From Microbacterium sp. SORGH_AS_0969 (GTDB lineage Bacteria > Actinomycetota > Actinomycetes > Actinomycetales > Microbacteriaceae): 64,000 bases of DNA. The position numbers and the translations under genes were made by a program. The notes under the pieces are model-generated. The model was given only the letters and a program-made list of their open reading frames with translations, did no database searches and was not told the DNA's origin. Position 1 is the stretch's first letter, and every line of letters starts with the position of its first letter. Below are positions 55,924 through 64,000 of this stretch, piece after piece. The stretch is taken from positions 3,410,001 through 3,474,000 of the forward strand of contig NZ_JAUTAG010000001.1 in assembly GCF_030818255.1 (NCBI RefSeq). Direction: 5' to 3'.

Positions 55924-57906
55924 GTGAGTGAACGTCGCGTCGCACGCGTGCAGCTCGAGTCTCCCGTGCCGCAGCTCGACCGCCTCTTCGACTACGCGGT
56001 GCCCCACCCCCTCGTGGCGGATATCGCCCCGGGAGTGCGGGTGAAGGTGCCGTTGCGCTCCGCGGGACGCATGATGGATGCCTTCGTCGTCGATGTCGTC
56101 GCGGACGACGGCACGGAGCGCCCGCTGTCGTCGGTCGAAACCGTCGTGTCACCGATGCCCGTGCTCCCGGAGCGGCTCTATACGCTCGCCCGGCGCGTCG
56201 CCGACCGCGCCGCAGGTTCGGTGAGCGACGTGCTGCGCCTCGCCGTGCCCAAGCGCATGGTCCGCGCCGAGAAGGCCTGGGCCGCCGCGCCACCACCCCA
56301 GACGCCCGAGGTCGTCCCCGCCGCGCGCGAGCGGTCCGCGGCCCTGATGAAGCCGTACCCCGGCCTCGCCGACGCCCTCGACGGCGGCGAGCGCCTCGCT
56401 CTCGACGCACCGCCCTACCCGCACCCCGAGCTCCCGCGCGGCGCCTGGGCCGATCTGCTCGCCGCAGCGGCGGTCCACACCCTGGCGCGGGGCAAGAGTG
56501 CCGTCCTCGTCGTACCCGACTACCGTGACCAGGCGCAGCTGCTCGCGGCGCTGAGCGAGCTGGTGACTCCGGATGCCATCGTCCGAGACGACGCGGATCA
56601 GTCCGGCCCCGCCCGCTACGCGCAGTACCTCCGCACCCTGGCGCTCGTGCCGTGCATCGTCGTGGGCCGTCGTTCCGGCGTCTACGCTCCGGCGCACGAC
56701 ACCGGCCTGGTGGCCATCTGGGACGACGGCGACTCCCTGCTGTCGGAGCCGCTCGCCCCCGGTGTCCATGCCCGCGACGCCGCTCTCGTGCGCCAAGAGC
56801 TCGAGGGGTCGGCCCTCGTCTTCGCCGGGCACACGCGCACGACCGACGTCCAACGTCTCGTCGACGTCGGGTACGTGCGCGAGATCGCCCCCTCTCGGCG
56901 CGCGAGCCCTCGCGTCGTGCTGAGCGCCACGCGCGAGGGGGAGCAGCGTCAGGCGCGCGTGCCGTCGTCGGCGTTCGCGGCCGCGCGCGAGGCGTTGCAG
57001 AGCGGTCCGGTGCTCGTGCAGGTCGCACGGCCCGGGTACGCTCCGTCCCTGGTGTGCGCGGACTGCCGTCGTCCCGCCCGCTGTCAACACTGTGCAGGGC
57101 CCCTGCGAGCCGCTCGGCCCGGTGCCGTCCCGGTCTGCGCGTGGTGCGGGCGCAGCGCGCATGCCTGGACGTGCGGGCACTGCCGCTCGACCAAACTGCG
57201 CATGGCGTCCTCCGGCAGCGAGCGCACCGCAGACGAACTGGGGCGCGCGTTCCCGAACACCCGCGTGATCATCGCCGACGGCGCCCACCCCGTCGCCGAG
57301 GTCGACGGCCATCCCGCCCTGGTCATCGCCACCCGCGGAGCCGAACCGATCGCCCGCGGAGGCTATCGCGCCGTCATCCTGCTCGACGGCGACCGCATGC
57401 TCCAGAACGAAGCCCTCCGCATCGGCGAGAGCTGCCTCCGCTGGTGGTCGAACGCCGCAGCTCTGGCCGCACCGGGGGCACCGGTCCATCTGGTCGGGGT
57501 GGCCGGCCCGGTCGCTCGCGCATTGGCGACGTGGACGCAGCCCGCGTACGCCCGCGCCGAGCTTGCGGACCGGGTACCGCTGCGGATGCCTCCCGCCGTC
57601 CGTGTCGCGAGCGTCGACGGACGCGCCCGCAACGTCGACACCCTTCTGTCGTCGCTGCGCGAAACGGTGCCCGACCTCGACCCACTCGCGATCCTGGGTC
57701 CAGTGGACACATCCGAATCGCCCGACGTGTCGACCTCTCGCGCGCTGGTGCGTTTCGACTACGCGCACGGCAAGGCTGTGGCCGAGGCGTTACGCGCCGG
57801 CGTCATCGCCGACGCCCTCCGCGCTCGTACCTCCCGCAAAGATCGCGGACCGAAGCAGCGCAGTACGCTCAGAGTTCGTCTCGACATCCCCGAGCCCGAC
57901 CTCTGA
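55924..57906 (+). CDS. priA: primosomal protein PriA, helicase-inactive type
   Basis: A 660-residue replication restart protein. The N-terminal DNA-binding domain (RVQLESPVPQLDRLFDYAVP...GVRVKVPLRSAGRM) is conserved. The ATPase motifs are degraded: where Walker A should be there is TLARGKSAVLVVPD, and the DEAH box reads AIWDDGDSLL. The zinc domain is complete with eight cysteines between about residues 379 and 421 (CADC, CQHC, CAWC, CGHC). This matches the known actinobacterial PriA, which is thought not to be an active helicase. GTG start at 55924, 96 bp after metK. Confidence 0.9.
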   Translation: MSERRVARVQLESPVPQLDRLFDYAVPHPLVADIAPGVRVKVPLRSAGRMMDAFVVDVVADDGTERPLSSVETVVSPMPVLPERLYTLARRVADRAAGSVSDVLRLAVPKRMVRAEKAWAAAPPPQTPEVVPAARERSAALMKPYPGLADALDGGERLALDAPPYPHPELPRGAWADLLAAAAVHTLARGKSAVLVVPDYRDQAQLLAALSELVTPDAIVRDDADQSGPARYAQYLRTLALVPCIVVGRRSGVYAPAHDTGLVAIWDDGDSLLSEPLAPGVHARDAALVRQELEGSALVFAGHTRTTDVQRLVDVGYVREIAPSRRASPRVVLSATREGEQRQARVPSSAFAAAREALQSGPVLVQVARPGYAPSLVCADCRRPARCQHCAGPLRAARPGAVPVCAWCGRSAHAWTCGHCRSTKLRMASSGSERTADELGRAFPNTRVIIADGAHPVAEVDGHPALVIATRGAEPIARGGYRAVILLDGDRMLQNEALRIGESCLRWWSNAAALAAPGAPVHLVGVAGPVARALATWTQPAYARAELADRVPLRMPPAVRVASVDGRARNVDTLLSSLRETVPDLDPLAILGPVDTSESPDVSTSRALVRFDYAHGKAVAEALRAGVIADALRARTSRKDRGPKQRSTLRVRLDIPEPDL

Positions 57907-57953
57907 GCGGCGTGCGACCCCGTCCGTCCGCTCCCGAGAGTCTGAGGAGACCC

Positions 57954-58871
57954 ATGCGCCTCGTCTTCGCCGGCACCCCCGCCGTCGCCGTTCCCTCACT
58001 GCGAGCCCTGGCATCCGGCCCGCACGAGATCGCGGCCGTCGTCACCCGCGGCGACGCCCCCCTCGGACGCAAACGCGTGTTGACACCGTCACCCGTCGCG
58101 CAGGCGGCCGTCGACCTCGGCCTCCCCGTCATCAAGGCCGACCGCCTCGACGCCGAGACGACCGAGCGCATCACCGCGCTCGAGCCGGACCTGGGAGTGA
58201 TCGTCGCGTACGGCGGGCTCGTGCGGGAGCCCCTGCTGACGACCCCGACGAACGGGTGGATCAACCTGCACTTCTCGCTCCTTCCGCGGTGGCGAGGGGC
58301 CGCGCCGGTGCAGCGCGCTCTCATCGCGGGCGACACGGTGACCGGCGCCAGCGTGTTCCAGCTCGTGGCCGCCCTCGACGCCGGCGATGTCTTCGCCGAG
58401 GAGCGCTACGAGATCCCCGGCGACGCGACGGCGGCCGAGGTGCTCGACGACCTCGCCGGAATCGGCGCTCCGCTTCTCGCCCGGGTGGTCGACGCCATCG
58501 CCGGCGGCACGGCCGTCAGCGCACCGCAACAGGGCGAGCCGACCCTCGCCCCCAAGCTCACGCTCGAGGATGGTGCGCTCGATTTCACACAGGATGCCGA
58601 TGTCCTCCTGCATCGGATCGCCGGGGTCACGCCCGAGCCGGGCGCGCACACCACCCTCGACGGCGCGCGCTTCAAAGTGCTGCGCGCCGTGAGCACCGAT
58701 GAGCCGCCCCTTCCGCCCGGCCGGGTCACGGCATCCGGCAAGAACGTGATCGTCGGAACCGGATCCCGCCCGCTCCGCCTTGTCACCGTCCAGCCGGCGG
58801 GTAAGGGGGCGATGGCGGCGGGCGACTGGTTCCGCGGTCTGCGGACGAGCGAGCCGGTGCTGGGCGCATGA
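57954..58871 (+). CDS. fmt: methionyl-tRNA formyltransferase
   Basis: A 305-residue enzyme that formylates the initiator Met-tRNA. The N-terminal Rossmann domain starts MRLVFAGTPAVAVPSLRAL, and the folate/catalytic motif INLHFSLLPRWRGAAPVQ (Asn-His-Asp site with VTGASVFQLVAALDAGDV) is near residue 105. The C-terminal OB-like domain binds tRNA. ATG at 57954 with GAGGAG upstream. The stop overlaps rsmB (ATGA). The peptide deformylase partner is not next to it here. Confidence 0.96.
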   Translation: MRLVFAGTPAVAVPSLRALASGPHEIAAVVTRGDAPLGRKRVLTPSPVAQAAVDLGLPVIKADRLDAETTERITALEPDLGVIVAYGGLVREPLLTTPTNGWINLHFSLLPRWRGAAPVQRALIAGDTVTGASVFQLVAALDAGDVFAEERYEIPGDATAAEVLDDLAGIGAPLLARVVDAIAGGTAVSAPQQGEPTLAPKLTLEDGALDFTQDADVLLHRIAGVTPEPGAHTTLDGARFKVLRAVSTDEPPLPPGRVTASGKNVIVGTGSRPLRLVTVQPAGKGAMAAGDWFRGLRTSEPVLGA

Positions 58872-60241
58872 GCGTGCAGGGAGCGCGCGCCGTCGCGTAC
58901 GAGGTTCTCCGGGCGGTCTCGGGTGACGAGGCGTACGCCAACCTGTTGCTGCCGCACGCGATCGTGCGGGCGAACCTGGATGCCAAGGACGCGGGCCTCG
59001 CGACCGAACTGACCTATGGCACCCTCCGGCGCCGGGGGACGTACGACGCGATCATCGCCCTCGCCGCCGACCGCAGCGTCGAACGCATCGATCCCGCCGT
59101 GCTCGACGCCCTGCGCCTCGGCGTACACCAGCTGCTGTCGACCCGTGTCGCCTCGCACGCCGCCGTGAACGAGTCGGTCGAACTGGCGCGTCGTCACGGG
59201 GGAGGGAAGGGCGCCGCCGGCTTCGCCAACGCCGTGCTGCGGCGCGTCTCGCGCGATACCCCGGGCGAGTGGATGGACCGCATCGCCGCGGCCGCGCGCA
59301 GCGACGACGAGCGCATCGGCGTCACCACCTCGCACCCGGTCTGGATCGTCCGGGCCCTGCGCCGCGCGCTCACGGCCGAGGGTCGTGCCGACGAGCTCGC
59401 CGAGCTGCTCGATGCCGACAATGTCGCTCCGCGGGTGGCGATGGTCGCCCTCCCCGGTCTCGCTGAGGCCCCCGACGACGCCACGGCCGCGCGCTTCGCC
59501 CCGACCGCGTTCACGACGCACGGCGGGGGAGACCCCGAGGGTCTCATCTGCGCGAGCGAGGGACGGATCCGCGTGCAGGACGAGGGGTCCCAGCTCGCCG
59601 CGCTCGCCCTGAGCCGGGCGCTGCCGGTGCGGGACGGCGAACGCTGGCTCGACCTCTGCGCGGGCCCCGGCGGGAAGACCGCCCTGCTCGCGGCGGAGGC
59701 CCTCGCGCACGGGGCGCAGCTCGATGCGAACGAGATCGCGCCCGCGCGGGCCGGACTGGTGCGGCAGGCCGTGGCATCCGTTCCCGTCGACGTGCCGGTC
59801 AGCGAGGAAGACGGACGGCAGCGCGCCGCGCGGAGTCCCGAGCAGTACGACCGCATCCTCGTCGACGCGCCGTGCACGGGCATCGGTGCGCTCCGACGTC
59901 GGCCGGAGGCACGGTGGCGCAAGGTCCCGTCCGACGTCCCCGACCTGACCGCGCTGCAGCAGGAGCTCGTCCTGGCCGCGTTCGAGGCGCTCAAACCCGG
60001 CGGCGTCGTGGCGTACGTGACGTGCTCGCCCCACCTCGCCGAGACCTCGGGCGTTCTCGCCGAGGTCAAGCGCACCCTCGGGGACGCGGTCGAAGAACTC
60101 GACGCCCGGGCCGTCGTGCGTTCGGTGGCGCTGCACGAGATCGACCTGCCCGACCAGGCGGACGGCTCGCTCCGCGCGCAGCTGTGGCCCCACCGGCACG
60201 GAACGGACGCGATGTCGATCGCGCTCCTGCGCAAGCGCTGA
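58868..60241 (+). CDS. rsmB: 16S rRNA m5C967 methyltransferase RsmB
   Basis: A 457-residue SAM-dependent RNA methyltransferase. The N-terminal NusB-like RNA-binding domain is about residues 1-140 (AYEVLRAVSGDEAYANLLLP...). The catalytic domain has motif I LDLCAGPGGKTALLAAE near 260, motif IV DAPCTGIGALRRRPEARW near 335 and the VTCSPHLAET cysteine near 387, the two-cysteine arrangement of m5C enzymes. The start overlaps the fmt stop. rpe follows with its own promoter. Confidence 0.94.
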   Translation: MSVQGARAVAYEVLRAVSGDEAYANLLLPHAIVRANLDAKDAGLATELTYGTLRRRGTYDAIIALAADRSVERIDPAVLDALRLGVHQLLSTRVASHAAVNESVELARRHGGGKGAAGFANAVLRRVSRDTPGEWMDRIAAAARSDDERIGVTTSHPVWIVRALRRALTAEGRADELAELLDADNVAPRVAMVALPGLAEAPDDATAARFAPTAFTTHGGGDPEGLICASEGRIRVQDEGSQLAALALSRALPVRDGERWLDLCAGPGGKTALLAAEALAHGAQLDANEIAPARAGLVRQAVASVPVDVPVSEEDGRQRAARSPEQYDRILVDAPCTGIGALRRRPEARWRKVPSDVPDLTALQQELVLAAFEALKPGGVVAYVTCSPHLAETSGVLAEVKRTLGDAVEELDARAVVRSVALHEIDLPDQADGSLRAQLWPHRHGTDAMSIALLRKR

Positions 60242-60265
60242 CATCGTCTGCGGCACGCACGTGCC

Positions 60266-60271
60266 CATAAT
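60266..60271 (+). promoter_or_regulatory. leaderless -10 box of rpe
   Basis: CATAAT ends 6 nt before the rpe GTG at 60278, close to the TATAAT ideal. No ribosome site is present in the 6-nt space. Confidence 0.55.
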
Positions 60272-60277
60272 GGTCGG

Positions 60278-60949
60278 GTGCCTACCGACGCCCCGCGCAT
60301 CAATCCGAGCATCCTGGCCGCCGACTTCGTGAACATGGAGGCCGAGCTCGCGCGCATCGCGGGTGCCGACTTCGTGCACGTCGACGTGATGGACAACCAC
60401 TTCGTGCCGAACCTCACGTTCGGGCCGCAGATGGTGGGGCGCATCCAGGAGACGAGCCCGGTCCCGCTCGACGTGCACCTCATGATCGACGACCCCGATC
60501 GGTGGGCTCCCGCGTACGCCGAGCTGGGGGCGGCCTCGGTGACGTTCCACCTCGAGGCCGCGGCATCCCCGATCACCCTCGCCCGGCAGCTGCGGTCGAT
60601 CGGAGCGCGGGCCGGTGTGGCTGTGAAGCCGGGCACTCCCGTCGAGAACCTCTTCGACTCGCTGAACGAATTCGACCAGATCCTCGTCATGACCGTCGAG
60701 CCGGGATTCGGCGGTCAGTCGTTCATGCCCGAGACCATGCCGAAGCTGCGCGCCCTCGCCGACGAGGCGAAGCGCCGCGGATCGAGCGTGTGGCTCCAGG
60801 TCGACGGCGGCATCGGCGAGTCGACGATCGCCCAGGCCGCCGAGGCGGGCGCCGACACGTTCGTCGCGGGATCCGCCGTCTTCGGCGCCGACGACCCCGA
60901 CCGGGCGATCGAGTCGCTCCGCGCCGCCGCGGCGCGCCACCGCCACTGA
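60278..60949 (+). CDS. rpe: ribulose-phosphate 3-epimerase
   Basis: A 223-residue TIM-barrel epimerase of the pentose phosphate pathway. Metal/catalytic regions: [36 protein letters not shown] near residue 35, [32 protein letters not shown] near 140 and [31 protein letters not shown]. The GTG start has a leaderless-type -10 immediately upstream. The last codons (RARHRH) form the first unit of a tandem repeat that runs on past the stop. Confidence 0.96.
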   Translation: MPTDAPRINPSILAADFVNMEAELARIAGADFVHVDVMDNHFVPNLTFGPQMVGRIQETSPVPLDVHLMIDDPDRWAPAYAELGAASVTFHLEAAASPITLARQLRSIGARAGVAVKPGTPVENLFDSLNEFDQILVMTVEPGFGGQSFMPETMPKLRALADEAKRRGSSVWLQVDGGIGESTIAQAAEAGADTFVAGSAVFGADDPDRAIESLRAAAARHRH

Positions 60950-61040
60950 CGCGCGCCACCGCCCAGTGAGGCGCGCCAGCCCCCACGGACGCGCGCCACC
61001 GCCACTCACGCGCGCCACCGCCGCTGAGGCGCGCCACCCG
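60931..61040. repeat. about six tandem copies of a 19-20-bp unit at the 3' end of rpe
   Basis: Units share GCGCGCCACCGCC and start near 60931, 60951, 60971, 60991, 61010 and 61029. The first unit contains the rpe stop codon; the last abuts the third 69-bp palindrome. Together they fill much of the 292-bp gap before hisE. Confidence 0.85.
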
Positions 61041-61109
61041 CCCATAAACGCAATCCACACGCAGAAACACGCTCTCCTCGCGTTTCTGTGCGCAGACAGC
61101 GTTTATGCG
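61041..61109. repeat. 69-bp palindromic repeat (family A), copy 3
   Basis: Begins CCCATAAACGC and ends CAGCGTTTATGCG, with inner stem GCAGAAACACG / CGCGTTTCTGTGC. Exactly 69 bp like the other two. Confidence 0.92.
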
Positions 61110-61229
61110 CGCCCGCAGCAGCCTCGCACCATTGCGAGCGCGCCCGCGCCTCTGCCCGTCGAAGGCACGCGAAGGGATGCCACGACCCCGGCGAACCGCC
61201 CGCGGACGGCCCCACCCCCGCCGACCCGA

Positions 61230-61235
61230 TACCCT
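61230..61235 (+). promoter_or_regulatory. leaderless -10 box of hisE
   Basis: TACCCT ends 6 nt before the hisE GTG at 61242. Confidence 0.55.
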
Positions 61236-61241
61236 GGAAGC

Positions 61242-61505
61242 GTGAAGACCTTCGACGACCTGTTCGCGGAACTCAGCGCCAAGGCCGTCGAGCGACCCGA
61301 GGGGTCGGGAACGGTCGCGCAGCTCGACGCCGGCGTGCACGCCATCGGCAAGAAGATCGTCGAAGAGGCCGCCGAGGTGTGGATGGCCGCCGAGTACGAG
61401 TCCGACGCCGCCGCGGCCGAAGAGATCTCGCAGCTGCTCTACCACCTGCAGACGCTCATGCTGGCGAAGGGCCTGACGCTCGAGGACGTCTACCGACATC
61501 TCTGA
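61242..61505 (+). CDS. hisE: phosphoribosyl-ATP pyrophosphohydrolase
   Basis: An 87-residue stand-alone HisE (MazG-like fold) for the second step of histidine synthesis. Signature: [17 protein letters not shown] with the metal-binding EExxE residues near 45, and [25 protein letters not shown]. HisI is a separate protein in this genome. The start is GTG 61242, supported by a -10 box 6 nt upstream and by family length. hisG follows after 46 bp. Confidence 0.94.
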   Translation: MKTFDDLFAELSAKAVERPEGSGTVAQLDAGVHAIGKKIVEEAAEVWMAAEYESDAAAAEEISQLLYHLQTLMLAKGLTLEDVYRHL

Positions 61506-61551
61506 GCCGCTCTCGCCTCCCACACGCTCACGAACCACGAAAGCCCCCGTC

Positions 61552-62394
61552 ATGCTGCGAATCGCCGTGCCGAACAAGGGGTCGCTCGCCGAGACCGCCG
61601 CCGAGATGCTCTCGGAGGCCGGATACACCGGACGACGCGACTCGAAAGACCTCTACACCGTCGACCCCGTCAACGAGGTCGAGTTCTTCTACCTCCGCCC
61701 CCGTGACATCGCGACCTACGTCGGCTCCGGCGCGCTCGACGTCGGCATCACGGGTCGCGACCTGCTGCTCGATGCCCGCATGCCCGGCGCCCGCGAGGTC
61801 GAATCGCTCGGCTTCGCCGGCTCCACCTTCCGCTTCGCGGGCCGCCCCGGCCGCTTCACCGACGTCCAGGACCTCGAGGGCCTCCGCGTCGCGACCGCCT
61901 ACCCGGGCCTCGTCGACGCGTTCCTCGACGAGCGCGGTATCGCGGTCGACATCGTGCCCCTCGACGGTGCGGTCGAATCCGCCGTCCAGCTCGGAGTGGC
62001 GGATGCCGTCGCCGACGTCGTCTCGACCGGCACGACGCTGCGTCAGGCGGGGCTCGAGATCTTCGGGCCGGTGCTCCTCGAGAGCGACGCCGTGCTCATC
62101 TCCGGACCGAACGATGCCGAGGGCACCGAAACGCTCCTGCGCCGTCTGCGCGGGGTGCTCGCCGCGCGCAAGTACGTGCTCGTCGATTACGACCTGCCCG
62201 CCAACCTCGTCGACCAGGCCATCGCGGTCGCGCCGGGCCTCGAATCGCCGACGATCTCCCCGCTGCGCGACCCCGAGTGGGTGGCCGTGCGCGTGATGAG
62301 CCCGCGCCGTGACGTCAACCGCGTCATGGACGAGCTGTACGCGATCGGCGCGCGCGCGATCCTCGTCACCGAGATCCTCGCCGCGAGGCTCTGA
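61552..62394 (+). CDS. hisG: ATP phosphoribosyltransferase, long form
   Basis: A 280-residue HisG of the long type, catalysing the committed step of histidine synthesis. It starts [20 protein letters not shown]. Catalytic PRPP-binding region [20 protein letters not shown] is near residue 150. The C-terminal 75 residues form the ferredoxin-like regulatory domain that binds histidine ([31 protein letters not shown]), so no HisZ partner is needed. The stop overlaps the hisF start by one base. Confidence 0.96.
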   Translation: MLRIAVPNKGSLAETAAEMLSEAGYTGRRDSKDLYTVDPVNEVEFFYLRPRDIATYVGSGALDVGITGRDLLLDARMPGAREVESLGFAGSTFRFAGRPGRFTDVQDLEGLRVATAYPGLVDAFLDERGIAVDIVPLDGAVESAVQLGVADAVADVVSTGTTLRQAGLEIFGPVLLESDAVLISGPNDAEGTETLLRRLRGVLAARKYVLVDYDLPANLVDQAIAVAPGLESPTISPLRDPEWVAVRVMSPRRDVNRVMDELYAIGARAILVTEILAARL

Positions 62395-63158
62395 TGACCC
62401 TCGCGCGCCGCGTCATCCCGTGCCTCGACGTCGCGGGGGGCCGCGTCGTGAAGGGCGTGAACTTCCTCGACCTGCGCGACATGGGCGACCCGGTCGAGCT
62501 GGCGAAGCTCTACTTCGACCAGGGCGCTGACGAGGTCACCTTCCTCGACGTCACCGCCACGGTCGACGAGCGGTCGACGACCTATGACGTCGTCCGCCGC
62601 ACCGCCGAGCAGGTCTTCATCCCCCTGACCGTCGGTGGGGGAGTGCGTTCGGCTGATGACGTGGCCCGGCTTCTCGCCGTCGGAGCCGACAAGATCGGCG
62701 TCAACTCCGCAGCGATCGCCCGCCCTGCGCTGATCGATGAAATCGCCGACCGCTTCGGCGCGCAGGTCATCGTGCTGTCGCTCGACGTCAAGCGGGCGGC
62801 ATCCACACCCTCGGGCTTCGTCGTGACCACGCACGGCGGCCGCACCGAGACGACCCTCGACGCCCTCGACTGGGCCCGCGAGGCCGTCGAGCGCGGAGCC
62901 GGAGAGCTGCTCGTCAACTCGATCGACGCCGACGGCACGAAGCAGGGCTTCGATCTCGAACTCGTGCGTCTCATGCGCCAGATCGCGGCGGTCCCGGTGA
63001 TCGCCTCCGGCGGCGCGGGCGCCCTGGAGCACTTCGCCCCCGCGGTGCAAGCCGGTGCCGACGCCGTGCTCGCGGCATCCGTGTTCCACTCCGGTCAGCT
63101 CACCGTCGGACAGGTGAAAGACGCCATGGCCGCCGAAGGAATCGAGGTGCGCCGATGA
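62394..63158 (+). CDS. hisF: imidazole glycerol phosphate synthase, cyclase subunit
   Basis: A 254-residue TIM barrel that works with the HisH glutaminase. Catalytic Asp residues lie in [16 protein letters not shown] (near residue 11) and [16 protein letters not shown] (near 182 region), and the two phosphate loops in VGGGVRS and [11 protein letters not shown]. hisH, hisA, hisB, hisC and hisD are not in the window, so the histidine genes are split. It overlaps hisG by one base and hisI by four. Confidence 0.96.
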   Translation: MTLARRVIPCLDVAGGRVVKGVNFLDLRDMGDPVELAKLYFDQGADEVTFLDVTATVDERSTTYDVVRRTAEQVFIPLTVGGGVRSADDVARLLAVGADKIGVNSAAIARPALIDEIADRFGAQVIVLSLDVKRAASTPSGFVVTTHGGRTETTLDALDWAREAVERGAGELLVNSIDADGTKQGFDLELVRLMRQIAAVPVIASGGAGALEHFAPAVQAGADAVLAASVFHSGQLTVGQVKDAMAAEGIEVRR

Positions 63159-63493
63159 GCGTCGACCGCGTCACGTACAACGCCGACGGCCTCGTCCCCG
63201 CCGTCATCCAGCAGTTCGACTCGCGCGAGGTGCTGATGATGGGGTGGATGGATGCCGAGGCCCTGAACCGCACGCTCACCACCGGCCGTGTGACCTTCTG
63301 GTCGCGCTCGCGTCAGGAGTACTGGCGGAAGGGCGATACGTCGGGTCACATCCAGATCGTCAAGGGTGCGCGGCTGGACTGCGACGGCGACACCCTGCTG
63401 ATCGAGGTCGACCAGGTCGGCGCGGCATGCCACACGGGTGACCACACCTGCTTCGACGCCGACGACCTGCACCCGGTCGTGGGGGAGCGCTGA
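63155..63493 (+). CDS. hisI: phosphoribosyl-AMP cyclohydrolase
   Basis: A 112-residue zinc enzyme for the third step of histidine synthesis. Signature [19 protein letters not shown] near residue 48, [14 protein letters not shown] with the Mg-binding Asp residues, and zinc cysteines in LDCDGD and [10 protein letters not shown]. It overlaps hisF by 4 bp, and its stop shares a base with the next ATG (TGATG), so the downstream membrane protein is coupled. Confidence 0.96.
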   Translation: MSVDRVTYNADGLVPAVIQQFDSREVLMMGWMDAEALNRTLTTGRVTFWSRSRQEYWRKGDTSGHIQIVKGARLDCDGDTLLIEVDQVGAACHTGDHTCFDADDLHPVVGER

Positions 63494-64000
63494 TGCGGCG
63501 TCCCCGCTCGCTCGCCGTCGTCGCGATGCTCCTCGCCGGAGCGATCGGCGTCATCGGATCGACCCAGACCTGGATCGACGTCACCCTCGACGACGGCGCG
63601 CAGCAGACCCTCGCCGTGCCGGGCTCGGACGCCCTCCCCGTCCTGACGCCCTTGAGCCTGGCCGCGCTGGCGCTCGGTGCCGCGTTGTCGATCGCAGGCC
63701 CCGTCGTGCGGTACGTCTTCGGCGCGATCGGTCTCGCGATCGCCGTCCTCCTCGGCTTCGGCGCCGCACAGATCGTCTTCGCCACGCCGGTTTCGGCCAC
63801 GGCCGCGACGGTGACCGACGCCACGGGGATCTCGGGAGTGGATGCCGTCGGCGACCTCGTCGCGGGACTCTCGCTGACCCCGTGGCCCGCGGTCACGCTG
63901 GTCGCCCAGGTCCTGCTCGCGGCTGCCGCCGTCTTCACGCTCGTGACCGCGCGTCGGTGGGGGTCGAATGCGGGCCGGAAGTACCGCACGACCGGCGACT
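63493..64000 (+). CDS. Trp-biosynthesis-associated membrane protein (partial, runs off the window)
   Basis: The first 169 codons of an open frame that continues past the right edge. Four hydrophobic segments: about residues 8-25, 55-72, 77-98 and 137-155, with short hydrophilic loops. This layout, the opening [13 protein letters not shown] and the position behind hisI match the actinobacterial family often named tryptophan-associated transmembrane protein (Trp_oprn_chp), which usually precedes trpC. Its function is not known. The C-terminal tail is cut off. Confidence 0.8.
   Translation, partial: MRRPRSLAVVAMLLAGAIGVIGSTQTWIDVTLDDGAQQTLAVPGSDALPVLTPLSLAALALGAALSIAGPVVRYVFGAIGLAIAVLLGFGAAQIVFATPVSATAATVTDATGISGVDAVGDLVAGLSLTPWPAVTLVAQVLLAAAAVFTLVTARRWGSNAGRKYRTTGD

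Overview
The window is high-GC DNA from an actinobacterium of the family Microbacteriaceae, most likely Microbacterium or a close relative. The evidence is the near-universal G/C third codon positions, frequent GTG/TTG starts, actinobacterial gene orders (thrS-HIT ... pdxS-pdxT-yebC-ruvCAB-yajC-secDF-rel; aroE-aroC-aroK-aroB ... aroQ-efp-nusB; pyrR-pyrB-pyrC-carA-carB-pyrF-mihF/gmk-rpoZ-metK-priA-fmt-rsmB-rpe; hisE/hisG and hisF/hisI), and family-restricted small proteins. It is almost entirely chromosomal core, densely packed with many 4-bp ATGA/GTGA overlaps. I found no rRNA, tRNA, CRISPR array, prophage or insertion sequence with a transposase.

Layout. 1-2.1 kb: small DUF7882-like protein, PPOX-fold protein and an ArsB/SLC13-type permease. 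2.1-8.7 kb: thrS and an Ap4A-phosphorylase-like HIT protein, then the vitamin B6 block (pdxY and the MocR-type regulator pdxR, divergent from pdxST). 8.7-17.4 kb: yebC, Holliday junction genes ruvC-ruvA-ruvB, Sec accessory genes yajC-secD-secF and the stringent-response gene rel. 17.4-23.7 kb: AbiEi-like protein, DUF349 protein, small membrane protein, rarA, DUF1361 protein, rpsD and a small membrane protein. 23.7-32.2 kb: alaS-ruvX-mltG-aroE-aroC-aroK-aroB. 32.4-37.7 kb: a quinate/shikimate catabolic cluster (MHS transporter, AroE-like dehydrogenase, TetR regulator, QsuB-type dehydroshikimate dehydratase) placed between aroB and aroQ. 37.7-39.2 kb: aroQ-efp-nusB. 39.5-44.3 kb: SNF2 helicase and an unusual metallo-beta-lactamase/Rieske fusion. 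44.5-54.5 kb: pyrimidine operon ending in a fused mIHF-guanylate kinase and rpoZ. 54.6-64 kb: metK, priA, fmt, rsmB, rpe, hisE, hisG, hisF, hisI and a truncated Trp-associated membrane protein.

The genes join several pathways: PLP synthesis and salvage, shikimate synthesis next to shikimate/quinate breakdown, de novo UMP synthesis, the start and later steps of histidine synthesis, translation (thrS, alaS, rpsD, efp, fmt) and recombination/replication restart (ruvCAB, rarA, priA). Regulation visible in the DNA includes a PyrR-binding RNA hairpin in front of pyrR, a LexA box before ruvA, matching TetR operators on both qsu promoters, a PdxR-type operator region, and many actinobacterial -10 boxes only 6-8 nt from the start codon (leaderless mRNAs).

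The most novel content is between the genes: several families of fixed-length palindromic repeats (69 bp, three copies; 59 bp, four copies in two tandem pairs; 68 bp, one copy; 78 bp, four tandem copies) and a genome-wide short word, GGATGCC/GGCATCC, written even inside genes with otherwise rare codons. Two of the 69-bp palindromes bracket the SNF2 helicase and MBL-Rieske pair inside an otherwise conserved nusB-pyrR junction.
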